A DNA stretch of 64,000 nt from Leptofilum sp965223285 (GCF_965223285.1 NZ_OZ244997.1:5084001-5148000); one strand, 5' to 3'. Counted from the first letter of the stretch, positions 41,660-50,941 are shown. The notes: a model not told the origin generated them from the sequence alone. Translations and numbers: made by a program.

Positions 41660-42104
41660 GATATTTTCTCCAGCTAATTATTTCTTGAATTTGACCACGA
41701 TGTTCAGTTTCGTGTTGCGTGAGGTGGTACAGTACCCACTCAGGTGTAACATGATATTGTGGCAGCTTACGGGCGCGGCGGAAGTTGTCTAGCGTTAGCT
41801 GGGCGTAGCTGTTTAGCAGCAGCTTGCGGGCCGTGTTCAGCCGTTGCAGATGTTTGTCGAGGGAAACGGCCGTTACCGGGAACAATCGGCCACTTTCATC
41901 ACGGACAGGGTACGGCAGCAGAGCCTCTACATCTGGTGGAAATTCCTGCTCAAGCACCTCATCTAACTCGGTCAGGATCCATTTCAATCGCCCACGCGCC
42001 GCCTCTAAATGCCACAAGGCTCGGCCAATATTGGGATCGATAGCCGGTATTTGCTCAACACTTAAATCGTCAAAATCACCTTGTTCTTGTGAAAAATCTG
42101 CCAT
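41640..42104 (-). CDS. DinB-like four-helix protein
   Basis: 154 residues. DinB/YfiT-type fold suggested by the terminal HLTQHETEHRGQIQEII (two His ligands of the metal triad) and an N-terminal helix with HLEAARGRLKWIL. Members are thiol transferases or of unknown function. The central region is unusual in having DVEALLPYPVRDESGRLFPVTAVSLD. Overlaps the downstream kinase-like gene by 20 bases; 23 bases after the GNAT/TPR gene. Confidence 0.72.
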   Translation of the reverse strand: MADFSQEQGDFDDLSVEQIPAIDPNIGRALWHLEAARGRLKWILTELDEVLEQEFPPDVEALLPYPVRDESGRLFPVTAVSLDKHLQRLNTARKLLLNSYAQLTLDNFRRARKLPQYHVTPEWVLYHLTQHETEHRGQIQEIISWRKYHGRENS

Positions 42105-42127
42105 TTATTGGTCCTTTTGGGGATTAA

Positions 42128-43240
42128 TCATGAAACTTGCTTTGGAAAATCTGGGTTATCTCGGTAAGCTGCAAATTCGGGCAGGGTTTGCAGAAGCTCC
42201 CAATCTTTGAAACCGGCAGCAACGGCTTCCTGCAAATAATCCAGGGCTACTGGCTCTTCCAGGTGTGCCAGGGCGCGCGCGGCCAAAAAGTAAACGTAGG
42301 CAGGTGGGGCTTCATCTGTTTCGATGGCAATTTCCAGCATGTCGACCGCTTCTTCGTACAGCTGCGCGTCGAAGAAGTAGATGCGGCCCAACTCAGCATA
42401 GTGGCGTGGTTCGTCGTAATAAAAACTGTAAAAGTTGTACGGCCGTTCCAGCACAAAACCCACGTTAACAGCCGTGCCAATTGAACCTGGATTGTCTTGC
42501 CCGCAGTGCCAGCCAATGTGGGTAAAGCCTGCCTGTTGGCAGTAGTCTACGGTGGCGGCGGTTACGGCCGTTGCCAGCCCCAGCCGTCGGTGCGTGGGTA
42601 CTGTCTCGATGCCAATCTCGCATTTTTCACCTACCGTCACGTTTGCCAAACAGGTGCAAACAATCTCATCATTGTGCAGAGCCACAAAGCCAAAGCCGTT
42701 TTGCAAGAAGTTCTCGCGGTTTTGCCAACCAATGCGAATGGAATCGGCGATGGTTGGCGGTAACTGGTTCCCTTGCATTGCCAGCAGCGCGGTATTGAGT
42801 TGGGTGATGACATACCCGGCGGGCAGCTTATCGCGCCAGTTGAGGCGGGGCTGGGCAAAAGTGTAATGATTGTTTGCACCCCAAATGGGCGGCCAACGCC
42901 AATGGCTCAAAATGTCTGCCAGAGTCGGTTCCCAGGCTGGCGAATCCACGCAGATACACAACTCTGGATCGGCAGGGTTCACCCGGTCGCCAGCAAAGAG
43001 CGTGGCTTCCAGCACCTGGGTCACGCCAGCGTTAAAGTTGTCATTGTGCGGATTGCCCGCCAGATAAGCACAATCAATGGAGATGGCAAAAACGGAACTC
43101 GGTTGCTCCGGGTTATCCACATAGATGCGGCCGGGGCTGGTTTGTTGCAGAACGGCCGTTACGTATACATTCCACTCCGCCAAGCCAGACAGCACATCTG
43201 CCGCTTTCACAAAATCGTTTGGTTCTAGTTGATGAATCAC
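42128..43240 (-). CDS. GNAT acetyltransferase with TPR-like tail
   Basis: 370 residues. An N-terminal region with low GNAT likeness (1-125) is followed by a GNAT_acetyltr_2/FR47-like domain (about 130-270; VGEKCEIGIETVPTHRRLGLATAVTAATVDYCQQAGF, WHCGQDNPGSIGTAVNVGF) and a short helical repeat tail (about 280-360; AEAELGRIYFF-like and ALAHLEEPVALDYLQEA). The start is GTG 43240, overlapping the stop of the upstream hydrolase gene as GTGA, so translation is coupled. The target is unknown. Confidence 0.85.
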   Translation of the reverse strand: MIHQLEPNDFVKAADVLSGLAEWNVYVTAVLQQTSPGRIYVDNPEQPSSVFAISIDCAYLAGNPHNDNFNAGVTQVLEATLFAGDRVNPADPELCICVDSPAWEPTLADILSHWRWPPIWGANNHYTFAQPRLNWRDKLPAGYVITQLNTALLAMQGNQLPPTIADSIRIGWQNRENFLQNGFGFVALHNDEIVCTCLANVTVGEKCEIGIETVPTHRRLGLATAVTAATVDYCQQAGFTHIGWHCGQDNPGSIGTAVNVGFVLERPYNFYSFYYDEPRHYAELGRIYFFDAQLYEEAVDMLEIAIETDEAPPAYVYFLAARALAHLEEPVALDYLQEAVAAGFKDWELLQTLPEFAAYRDNPDFPKQVS

Positions 43241-44052
43241 TTAATCGCTTCCTGCAAAAACGTGAGAGAAAGTAGGTTGAACTGTGCAGGGGCTTCCATG
43301 TTGAGCATGTGGGCAACGCCAGAGATAATGGCATGTTGGGCATTTGGGATTTGGCCGATTAACCAATCTGTTTGTGCTACTTTTTCTGGCAAGTCGAGAT
43401 CACCCACTAGCACCAGGGTGGGGGCAGTGATTTCGTGGAGACGGCCGTTTGCCACCGGCTCCAACCCAATTTCCTCAATATCATCCGGGATGTCCATCTG
43501 GAAAATTTCGTATTGCATTTGCCCGACTATTTGCCGGACGGCCGGGTTAACTTCTTCTGGTTGGCGGTGGATGCCATCCACCCACAGGCGCACGTTGAGC
43601 GAAACGGCCGTCTCCCAATCCTCTTTTTCAACGGCTGCTCCTTCATCCTCCCAAAATTGCAGAATGCGTTCGGATGGCTCTGTGCCGCCCACACTGGGCG
43701 CGCCTAAAACCAGGGCGTCGACGCGCTCCGGGAAGGCCAGGGCAAAATCAATGGCAATCTTGCCGCCAAACGAGATACCTACCACAATTGCTTGGTCAAT
43801 CTGAAAATAATCAAGCAACCCAGCCACGTCGTCGTGGTTGCTAAACGAGCCTGACGGCATAGCCGAGCGGCCAAAGCCACGCATGTCGTAGCGAATGACG
43901 CGATATTGCTCGGCAAAACCAGCAAATTGTGCCTCCCACATGCGGCAGTCAGCCACGCCTGCATGAATTAAAAGCATGGGCTGGCCCTCGCCAGCGATTT
44001 CATAATACAGTTGCGCCCCGTTAACGGGGGCAAATCCAGTTTCTATGTGCAT
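43237..44052 (-). CDS. alpha/beta hydrolase
   Basis: 271 residues. Small alpha/beta hydrolase: MLLIHAGVADCRMW, RYDMRGFGRSAMP, nucleophile VGISFGGKIA (Ser), acid LVGDLD and His in GVAHMLNMEAP. ATG 44052 is chosen; an in-frame start 21 bases upstream is in the repeat. Coupled to the next gene by GTGA. Substrate unknown. Confidence 0.9.
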   Translation of the reverse strand: MHIETGFAPVNGAQLYYEIAGEGQPMLLIHAGVADCRMWEAQFAGFAEQYRVIRYDMRGFGRSAMPSGSFSNHDDVAGLLDYFQIDQAIVVGISFGGKIAIDFALAFPERVDALVLGAPSVGGTEPSERILQFWEDEGAAVEKEDWETAVSLNVRLWVDGIHRQPEEVNPAVRQIVGQMQYEIFQMDIPDDIEEIGLEPVANGRLHEITAPTLVLVGDLDLPEKVAQTDWLIGQIPNAQHAIISGVAHMLNMEAPAQFNLLSLTFLQEAIK

Positions 44053-44068
44053 GGGGATCTCTTTTTTT

Positions 44069-44121
44069 GCCACGGATTTCGTAGATTAGAAGGATTTTTA
44101 TAAATCCGCGAAATCCGTGGC
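44069..44121. repeat. CCACGGATTT palindromic intergenic repeat
   Basis: GCCACGGATTTCGTAGATT pairs with AAATCCGCGAAATCCGTGGC. It fills the gap between a GNAT gene and an alpha/beta hydrolase gene, and its last base is within the GNAT stop codon. Related in style to the CCACAGAG copies. Confidence 0.75.
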
Positions 44122-44915
44122 TATTTCTCCTTAAAATTCGGGTTTTTCCAGGTGTACGGCGTGGTGTGCGTTAAGAATTGGAAGCCGCGTTTTTCCAGAA
44201 TGGGGCGGCTCATGTCGCTGGCATCTACCATGAGGAAGCGATAGCCTCGCTGCAATGCTTCCTGGGCGCGGATGGCGACAACGGCCGTATACAACCCCAT
44301 CTTTCTATACTTTTTCAATGTTGAGCCACCCCACAATCCGGCAAACTGGCTGCCCTGTGGGAAAGAAACCCAGGCGGCGCAGGCAGGCTCGCTGTTGACA
44401 TAAGCAATGTAAATTGACCAATAATCTGGCTGTTGGGCCACATCATCTTCCAGTTGGGTTACCAGCCAGCCATAATCGCCGCCCCAAACGGCTGTTTGAA
44501 GCTGGGCAATTTGCTCAAACTGCGCTCGCGTGGTGGCGCGGCGCACGTCCGCCGTGACGGGTTGCAAAAATATTGCTGGGCAGTTGTGCAAATCCATCAC
44601 CAGCAGAGCTTCTTCTTCATCTGCTTCGAGTCCGTGAGCTAAAAGACGTTGTGGTAAGTCGGCTGGGGTGTCGTGGGCGTAGGTTTTCCACTCAAAGCCA
44701 TAGCCGCCGCTTGCCTGAAAATAGTCGAGCTGGGCTTGGATGGCCGCATCGGCCGTTTCTGTTGTAAGCTGGCTATAAATGATGAAGCTCAACCGGGATG
44801 GGTTTTTACTGATGCTGCGCACCACGCCATCTGCCACTTCTCGTAGGTAAGAAGGATGTTCGCTGTTCTCGCGCTCCTCAACATCATACAGGGCCATAAT
44901 TTCTTCCCGATTCAT
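44121..44915 (-). CDS. GNAT acetyltransferase
   Basis: 264 residues. The C-terminal half is a GNAT domain (about 140-255; IAYVNSEPACAAWVSFPQGSQF, LKKYRKMGLYTAVVAIRAQEALQRGYRFLMVDASDMSRPILEKRGF); the N-terminal half is a degenerate second unit, as in tandem GNAT proteins. The ATG follows the rsgA stop with no gap, so the two are probably coupled. Target unknown. Confidence 0.85.
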   Translation of the reverse strand: MNREEIMALYDVEERENSEHPSYLREVADGVVRSISKNPSRLSFIIYSQLTTETADAAIQAQLDYFQASGGYGFEWKTYAHDTPADLPQRLLAHGLEADEEEALLVMDLHNCPAIFLQPVTADVRRATTRAQFEQIAQLQTAVWGGDYGWLVTQLEDDVAQQPDYWSIYIAYVNSEPACAAWVSFPQGSQFAGLWGGSTLKKYRKMGLYTAVVAIRAQEALQRGYRFLMVDASDMSRPILEKRGFQFLTHTTPYTWKNPNFKEK

Positions 44916-46112
44916 CTAAGCCGCCTCAACCAGCATATCGTACAGGTTTACATAATTGTCATAACGCCATTGGGCAATACGGCCGTCTGCCACCGCTGCC
45001 TTCACTGTACAGCCTGGCTCATGCGAATGGGTGCAGTTGCCAAACCGGCAAAAGCCCACCACATCTGCCAGTTCGGGATAAAAGTCGATCAAATCCTCAG
45101 GATGCAGGCCGTGCAGCCCCATATCTTTAATGCCGGGCGTGTCCACCACGTTGCCGCCCATCTCCAACGGAATCATGATGGCCTGGGTCGTGGTGTGTCG
45201 CCCTTCGCGGCTTTTCAGGTTGCTCACGGCGCTTGTGCGTAGCTGCAAGCCGGGCTGCACGGCGTTGAGCAGCGTCGATTTGCCGACGCCAGACAAGCCT
45301 GCCAGCACGGTTGCCTGTCCCCGTAAAAAGTCATGCACTGGCTCAACGCCCACCCCCTCCGCCGCAGCGGTTAGAAAAACGGGGATGTTGAGTTTGCGGT
45401 AGGGCGCGACGATTGCTTCGACCTCGTCTATATTTTTGGCCAGATCGATTTTGTTGAGGCAAACGGCCGTTTGCAATCCATTTCGCTGTGCCCCAATCAG
45501 ATATTCATCCACCATTTGCAGCCACAACTTTGGCTCCAGCCAGGCAGCCACCACCAACAGTTGGTCTACGTTGGCGGCCAGGATTTGCTTGAGGTGTGTA
45601 TCAAAGCTGTCGGCGCGGGCCAGCCCGCTGCGTCGGGGCAACACACCTTCTACCAGGCCACGTGCGTCGCTGAGCGGCTGCACCAGCACCCGGTCGCCCA
45701 CGGCCAGGATGTTGCTGTAGCCGCTGCCCTCGGCAATCAGCGTACCGCGCACGTCGCAGACGATGGTATTGCCATCTACCTCGGCGCGGCAGAGGCCACG
45801 GCTCACTTCCACCACCTTGCCCAGCAAAAATGGTGTTTCGTCAGCCATGTTTTGCCATTGGGCATCGTCCAAATTGGCTTGCAACGTAACCGCCGACTGC
45901 TCCTCAACTGCTTCGCGCCTGTCCCGTTCATCCAGCGGCATGATGCGCTGATCGACAATCTGGCCCTCTTCGTCAGGCAGCAGCGGTTGCCAATCGACGC
46001 GATGCTTTTCCTGGTTAGCGGCCGTATTGTGGCGAATTTTCTTGCGCTTGCCTTTTTCTGCGTGCCATGCTTTGCGCTGTTGTTTTCGTATCTCTTTTCT
46101 CTTTTTGCTCAT
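44916..46112 (-). CDS. rsgA: ribosome small-subunit GTPase RsgA
   Basis: 398 residues. Circularly permuted GTPase that checks 30S subunit maturation. OB-fold N-terminus (GKVVEVSRGLCRAEVDG), then permuted motifs: NKIDLAK (G4), GLSGVGKSTLLNAV (G1), VVDTPGIKDMG (G3), and the zinc module CRFGNCTHSHEPGC. It is longer than the E. coli protein (about 350) because of a basic, charged N-terminal 90 residues. ATG 46112. The neighbours are unrelated GNAT and DUF5990 genes. Confidence 0.95.
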   Translation of the reverse strand: MSKKRKEIRKQQRKAWHAEKGKRKKIRHNTAANQEKHRVDWQPLLPDEEGQIVDQRIMPLDERDRREAVEEQSAVTLQANLDDAQWQNMADETPFLLGKVVEVSRGLCRAEVDGNTIVCDVRGTLIAEGSGYSNILAVGDRVLVQPLSDARGLVEGVLPRRSGLARADSFDTHLKQILAANVDQLLVVAAWLEPKLWLQMVDEYLIGAQRNGLQTAVCLNKIDLAKNIDEVEAIVAPYRKLNIPVFLTAAAEGVGVEPVHDFLRGQATVLAGLSGVGKSTLLNAVQPGLQLRTSAVSNLKSREGRHTTTQAIMIPLEMGGNVVDTPGIKDMGLHGLHPEDLIDFYPELADVVGFCRFGNCTHSHEPGCTVKAAVADGRIAQWRYDNYVNLYDMLVEAA

Positions 46113-46115
46113 AAA

Positions 46116-46562
46116 TTAATCTTTTGGTTGCGCTTGCCACTGTACGGTTTTTACGGAGGCAGCTATAGGCCCACCATCGCGGGCGAGACCGGTGAGTGTC
46201 CCATGCAGAATTTTGTTTTGAGCAACGGCCGTTTCCACGAGTTCCGTTGGTATTAGCCTCAGCGGAATTTTTGCTCGGCGCACATTGTGCCAGCCATTTG
46301 CTTGCTCCCGGCCCCAGTTGAGATAGAGAAATCGCTCACCAGGACGGCCGTGGACAAAGGGGCCTTTCCAATCAAAGGTGTGGTCAGGCTTGGGCACGGC
46401 CGTTGCCTCTAACTCCACCGTCAACCTGACCACATCAGGGTGAATATCTTGCACAGATACCACAGTTTTGCCTCGCTGTATGCCAAACTGTAGCTGCCCG
46501 GCCGCGATGTTTGGAAGTGGTTCTAGCCGAAGTTTGATAGTGATTACTGCTGCTTCTGACAT
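46116..46562 (-). CDS. DUF5990 family protein
   Basis: 148 residues. Features of DUF5990: IKLRLEPLPNIAAGQLQFGIQRG, DFDWKGPFVHGRPGERFLYLNWG-like segment, and LTGLARDGGPIAASV. Predicted beta-rich, cytoplasmic; function unknown. It lies 3 bases after the previous small gene and 3 bases before rsgA, so these are co-transcribed. Confidence 0.78.
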   Translation of the reverse strand: MSEAAVITIKLRLEPLPNIAAGQLQFGIQRGKTVVSVQDIHPDVVRLTVELEATAVPKPDHTFDWKGPFVHGRPGERFLYLNWGREQANGWHNVRRAKIPLRLIPTELVETAVAQNKILHGTLTGLARDGGPIAASVKTVQWQAQPKD

Positions 46563-46565
46563 GAT

Positions 46566-46910
46566 TTACTCCGTACTCATGCACCAACCGATGAGGCGGC
46601 GCACAAAATCATTCGTCGGGTATGGCTTGCTGTCGTGCTTCCAGCGCGGCACCTGCACTTCTGTTGCCCCCGGCTGGCGGGGAAACTGTTCCCCTTCCAC
46701 GCGCAAAACGGCGTGCGAATCCCCTTCTTGAGGCAGCCGGTAATGCACGATGAACTTTTTGTTGGTGGCTATGATGTGCAAATATCGCTCCGGCGTGTAG
46801 TTTACAAAGCCGCCTTCTTCGGGAACCTGTTTGTCTTTGCTTTCGACGTACCAGATATACGGCCGTCCTTTCACCCTTACCTTGCGTTTGCCTTTTGTGT
46901 TTACTGCCAA
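46566..46910 (-). CDS. small protein of unknown function
   Basis: 114 residues. Beta-rich with RPYIWYVESKDKQVPE, LHIIATNKKFIVHYRLPQ and a terminal FVRRLIGWCMSTE. It resembles a group of small proteins found beside DUF5990 genes, but I cannot name the family. The start is TTG 46910, chosen because AAGGAGAG is 5 bases upstream; an in-frame ATG at 46985 lacks one. Coupled to DUF5990. Confidence 0.65.
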   Translation of the reverse strand: MAVNTKGKRKVRVKGRPYIWYVESKDKQVPEEGGFVNYTPERYLHIIATNKKFIVHYRLPQEGDSHAVLRVEGEQFPRQPGATEVQVPRWKHDSKPYPTNDFVRRLIGWCMSTE

Positions 46911-47005
46911 ATTGCTCTCCTTTGTGTAAGTGTGAGGCGAGGCAGTTGGATGGAAACGTTTGGGTTTAGCACCATCTTTAGCCAACTGCCTTGCCCCTAC
47001 GAAAA

Positions 47006-48013
47006 TTACAATGGTTTGCGGTAGGCGGCGGATTGCTTAACGGTTTCAAAGCCAAGCCCGGTGTAAAGTCGCACGGCACCAGTTGGATTTTCCGCATCCA
47101 CGCTGAGGGCTGCTTCGGTCATCCCTTCATCTTTGAGCACCTGAAAGCTACGAGCAATGAGCGCTTTGGCCAACCCTTGCTTGCGCCACGGCCGTCTTAC
47201 AAAGATGTCTTCGGTGTAACCACGTTTACGGTCGTATGTCTCATTTTCTACCTGGTTGATGAAGTTGAGAACCCCACCTGCCACTTCATCCCCATCCCAA
47301 GCCACCTGCCACAGATTGGGGTTAAAGTTAGGGTCTTTGCTCCAGCCCACGAACTCCTCTTCAGGCCATTTAGTATGACCCCAATGATCCTGAAACGCTT
47401 CTCGCATTGCCTCCCAAATCTGCCGCCACGCTTCAAGCGTACCGCGCCGTACCTCAATGCCAGCCGGAAGGGGCAAATTGGGAATGTCGTCCAGCGTTGG
47501 CCGCACCATCTCCATAAAGTAGCGGATTGGTTTGTATCCGTGCGTTAGCAGCAGATTTTCCCAATGCGTTTCAGTCTCCGCAGCCCAGCCGCCTAGCCAA
47601 CGTTTGCCATCGTTTGGGTGGGTGGCAGCAATGGCGCGTAGCCGATCTTCGTTGAATTGCAGCATGGCGCGGCGAATGCCTTCATCCCGCCAAGCAGGTA
47701 GCAGGTGGGCAAAATAGAAGTAGATGCGGTCGCCGTCTACCTCTTGCTCCCAAGAGCAACGGCCGTATCCGACCATCTCCCCATGCACTTCAGCCACGAT
47801 CATATCTTGCGCTGAGTCACAGTTGGTCAGATGCTGATAATCGTTGTCTATTTCTTCGACGGTGGCAACCCACTCTACGCCATCAACCCGGTTGCTTTCG
47901 TTGATAATTTTTGCCATCGCCGGAAAATCCTCTTCTCCGTGATAACGACGGAAAACCAGGCCGGGAACGGCCGTTTCCATCGCCACATCAATTGTATTCA
48001 TTTGCATACTCAT
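47006..48013 (-). CDS. tandem GNAT acetyltransferase A
   Basis: 335 residues with two GNAT domains (about 15-165 and 190-335), like mycothiol synthase in layout. The second has YTEDIFVRRPWRKQGLAKALIARSFQVLKDEGM and SVDAENPTGAVRLYTGLGFE, a full acetyl-CoA loop; the first is weaker (AWRDEGIRRAMLQFNEDRL). It is a close paralogue of the adjacent gene at 48034, sharing most motifs, so a tandem duplication. Substrate unknown. Confidence 0.9.
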   Translation of the reverse strand: MSMQMNTIDVAMETAVPGLVFRRYHGEEDFPAMAKIINESNRVDGVEWVATVEEIDNDYQHLTNCDSAQDMIVAEVHGEMVGYGRCSWEQEVDGDRIYFYFAHLLPAWRDEGIRRAMLQFNEDRLRAIAATHPNDGKRWLGGWAAETETHWENLLLTHGYKPIRYFMEMVRPTLDDIPNLPLPAGIEVRRGTLEAWRQIWEAMREAFQDHWGHTKWPEEEFVGWSKDPNFNPNLWQVAWDGDEVAGGVLNFINQVENETYDRKRGYTEDIFVRRPWRKQGLAKALIARSFQVLKDEGMTEAALSVDAENPTGAVRLYTGLGFETVKQSAAYRKPL

Positions 48014-48033
48014 TAGTTGCCTCGAACTTTGGT

Positions 48034-49062
48034 TTAATCTAAAGAGAGTAATGGTTTGCAGAACGTTACCCCTCGCTTTGTTTCTACAAAGCCCAGTTGA
48101 CGATACAAATGCTGCGCACCGGTGGGGCTTTCGCCATCCACACCCAAGGCTGCTTCTTCCATGCCAGCGTCCTTAAGCACCTGGAAGCTGCGGCTGATGA
48201 GTGCCTTGGCCACACCGCGCCTGCGCCAGGGGCGCCGCACAAAGATCGTCTCCGTGTAGCCACGCTTGCGCTCAAATTCTTCGTTTTCGGCGGGGTCGAT
48301 GAAGTTTAGCACGCCGCCAACAACCTCATCCCCATCCCAGGCAATTTGCCACAAATCAGGATTGAAGGTGGGGTATTTGGGCCACGCCTCAAACGATGCT
48401 TCGGGCCACTCCGGCATGCCCCAATGGTCGCGAAATGCTTCACGCGCCGCCTCCCAAATTTGGCGAAACTCGGCCAGCGTACCGCGCCGAATCTCAATGC
48501 CCTCGGGGATGGGACAGTGGGGGATGTTGTCTAGCGACGACCGTACCATATCAAAGCCATACCGCACAATTTTGTACCCTTCACTTTCAAGCAGGGTGTG
48601 CCAATGACTCTCGCCCTGGTTGGCCCAGCCAGAAAGGAATTTCTCTTGATCTGCCGGGTGTTCACGGCCAATGTCGCGCAATCTTTGCTCAAGATGGCGC
48701 AGCATGGCGCGGCGAATGCCTTTGTTGCGCCACTGCGGCAGCAGCCGCACAAACAGATAGTAGACGCGCCCATCTTCCCGGAGATCGCGCCACCAGCAAC
48801 GGCCGTAGCCCACAGGTTCGCCGTTGATTTCAGCAAAAATCATGTCGGTGTACGGATCACAGTTGGTCAAATGTTCGTAATCGGCGCGAACGTCACCCAC
48901 CGTATTGAGCCAATCAGTTTGGTCCGCTTCACGGGAGTTGTTAAAGATAGCCACTATCTGGGGGAAGTCGCTTTCACCTTGGAATCGGCGAAAGTGCAAC
49001 CCCGGCACGGCAGGTGTGTCGTCTACTGCTATGCTGTTTTCAGCAAATGTTGGTGCATTCAT
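48034..49062 (-). CDS. tandem GNAT acetyltransferase B
   Basis: 342 residues, two GNAT domains. FVRRPWRRRGVAKALISRSFQVLKDAGM, GVDGESPTGAQHLYRQLGFVETKRG and the first-domain WRNKGIRRAMLRHLEQRLRDI match paralogue A at the same positions. ATG 49062 with GAGGAACC upstream. Both copies retain acetyl-CoA loops, so both are probably active. Only 20 bases separate the two genes. Confidence 0.9.
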   Translation of the reverse strand: MNAPTFAENSIAVDDTPAVPGLHFRRFQGESDFPQIVAIFNNSREADQTDWLNTVGDVRADYEHLTNCDPYTDMIFAEINGEPVGYGRCWWRDLREDGRVYYLFVRLLPQWRNKGIRRAMLRHLEQRLRDIGREHPADQEKFLSGWANQGESHWHTLLESEGYKIVRYGFDMVRSSLDNIPHCPIPEGIEIRRGTLAEFRQIWEAAREAFRDHWGMPEWPEASFEAWPKYPTFNPDLWQIAWDGDEVVGGVLNFIDPAENEEFERKRGYTETIFVRRPWRRRGVAKALISRSFQVLKDAGMEEAALGVDGESPTGAQHLYRQLGFVETKRGVTFCKPLLSLD

Positions 49063-49138
49063 GTTACGGTTCCTCCAAGTTACATTGCCACAATGCTCTA
49101 ATTGTCAGCGCTGTGGCGCATTGTCGTTTTTATTGCTG

Positions 49139-50941
49139 CTAGAAACTTAGCTGCTTGTTGTACAAATCGGCATACTTACCACCCAATTCGATTAACGCTT
49201 CATGGGTTCCTTGCTCCTCAATGCCCTGCTCCGATAAGACAATGATTCTTTCAGCATTTCTCACGGTTGATAGCCGATGGGCAATCACAATGGTTGTGCG
49301 AGCGTTCGCCAACTTTTCCACTGATTCCTGAATTGCTTGCTCACTTTCGTTGTCCAGGGCACTTGTTGCCTCATCAAAAATAAGTAAGGGTGGGTTCTTC
49401 AAAAAGACGCGGGCAATGCAAAGCCGCTGTTTTTGTCCACCAGATAGCTTGACACCGCGCTGCCCAATGTTCGTTTCGTACCCATCGGGCAAGGCCATAA
49501 TGAACGCATGGGCGTTAGCTTTTTTAGCGGCGGCCACAATCTCTGCATCACTGGCGTCCAGCTTGCCATACCGAATATTGTCCGCAACTGTTCCCGCGAA
49601 CAGGTAAATATCTTGTTGCACAATGCCGATATTGCTTCTTAAAGTGTCTAAGCGAATTTGCCGAATATTGATTCCGTCCAGCAATATCGTGCCTTCATTC
49701 GGTTCATAAAACCGGGGAATGAGGGAGCAAAGGGTTGTTTTTCCAATGCCCGAAGACCCCACCAGGGCCACAAACTCCCCGGCTTTTATTGAAAGGGAAA
49801 GGTTCTTGAAAACATAAGTATGTCCCTTGTTATATTTGAAGCTCACATTTCTGAAGATGACATTCCCCTGCACCCGGGCCAGCTCAATAGCCTTCGTCGA
49901 GTCCTGGATATCCGGTTTTATCTCCAGAATCTCCATGATTCGCTCAAAGCCTGCAATGCCTTCCTGATACAGTCTGGTAAAGTTGCCGTACCGCCGAATG
50001 GGTTCAATGAGAATGCCCACGTACAGCAAGAACGTGATTACGTCGGGCAAATCCAGCCCAGCTCTTACAATGCCAATGCCACCAAAGATGATCACAGCCA
50101 CGGTCATCAGTTGGGTAAAGGCGATTAGCCCTTCGTAAAAGTAGGTTTCGCTGCGATAGCTATCTCGCCTACTGTTCAGGAAACGGCCGTTTTCACGTCT
50201 GAACTTCTCGGCTTCGATGGCTTCATTGGTAAACGATTTCACAACGCGGATGCCGGCAAGCGTATCCTCAACCTGGGCGTTGATATCGCCGATTCGGTCG
50301 TGGCTTCGGCGCAGAGCAATCTTCATCTTCTTGTTAAAGTGAATTGCATAAACGGCCATCAACGGCAAAAAGAGGAAGATAATCAGGGCCAATTGGGCAT
50401 TGATGAAGAGCAGGATGACAAACGTGCCGGCAAAGTTCAGCAGCGAAATGACAATATCCTCTGGCCCGTGGTGAAATAGCTCAGCCAGGTCGAACGAATC
50501 ATTGCTGAGGCGCGTCATCAGTTGGCCCACTTTCTGCTCATCGTAAAAGCTGAAGGACAGCTTTTGGACATGCTCAAACAGTTCTTGGCGCACATCTCGC
50601 TCTATCTTCGCGCCCATCATGTGCCCCTGGTAGGCGACAAACATGTTGCAAGCTGTGTGTACGATGATGAGCAGGAGCATCACAGCACCCATGCCATAGA
50701 TTTGGTTGAGGGTGCTGGCAGATTGCTCGGCCAACAGGTTTTTGGTGATGTGGTTGACGCATAGCGGCAGCAGCAGTGCCGTGACGGACACCATCAGGGC
50801 GCAGGTCATATCTGCCCAAAATAGCCGCATGTACGGTTTGTAGTAGGACATGAATTTTTTGCCACGGCCGTTTCCAAAATCAAACTTATAACGGCCGTTC
50901 CACTGCAATGGCTGTTCTGCTGCCATTTCTACATTACCCAT
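49139..50941 (-). CDS. ABC exporter, MsbA/MDR type
   Basis: 600 residues: an N-terminal six-helix membrane domain (about 40-330) fused to an ATPase (about 365-600). Walker A GSSGIGKTTL, Q-loop IGIVQQDIYLF, signature VKLSGGQKQRL, Walker B LLIFDEATSALD with the catalytic Glu, and H-loop IAHRLST. All catalytic residues are canonical. The start overlaps the preceding ABC gene by 8 bases, so this gene ends a coupled operon. It probably dimerises with itself or with the neighbouring exporter; cargo unknown. Confidence 0.94.
   Translation of the reverse strand: MGNVEMAAEQPLQWNGRYKFDFGNGRGKKFMSYYKPYMRLFWADMTCALMVSVTALLLPLCVNHITKNLLAEQSASTLNQIYGMGAVMLLLIIVHTACNMFVAYQGHMMGAKIERDVRQELFEHVQKLSFSFYDEQKVGQLMTRLSNDSFDLAELFHHGPEDIVISLLNFAGTFVILLFINAQLALIIFLFLPLMAVYAIHFNKKMKIALRRSHDRIGDINAQVEDTLAGIRVVKSFTNEAIEAEKFRRENGRFLNSRRDSYRSETYFYEGLIAFTQLMTVAVIIFGGIGIVRAGLDLPDVITFLLYVGILIEPIRRYGNFTRLYQEGIAGFERIMEILEIKPDIQDSTKAIELARVQGNVIFRNVSFKYNKGHTYVFKNLSLSIKAGEFVALVGSSGIGKTTLCSLIPRFYEPNEGTILLDGINIRQIRLDTLRSNIGIVQQDIYLFAGTVADNIRYGKLDASDAEIVAAAKKANAHAFIMALPDGYETNIGQRGVKLSGGQKQRLCIARVFLKNPPLLIFDEATSALDNESEQAIQESVEKLANARTTIVIAHRLSTVRNAERIIVLSEQGIEEQGTHEALIELGGKYADLYNKQLSF

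Noticed and set aside
45471..46256. 261-residue plus-strand frame
   Set aside because: It is antisense to rsgA, which has all its motifs, and has no ribosome site.
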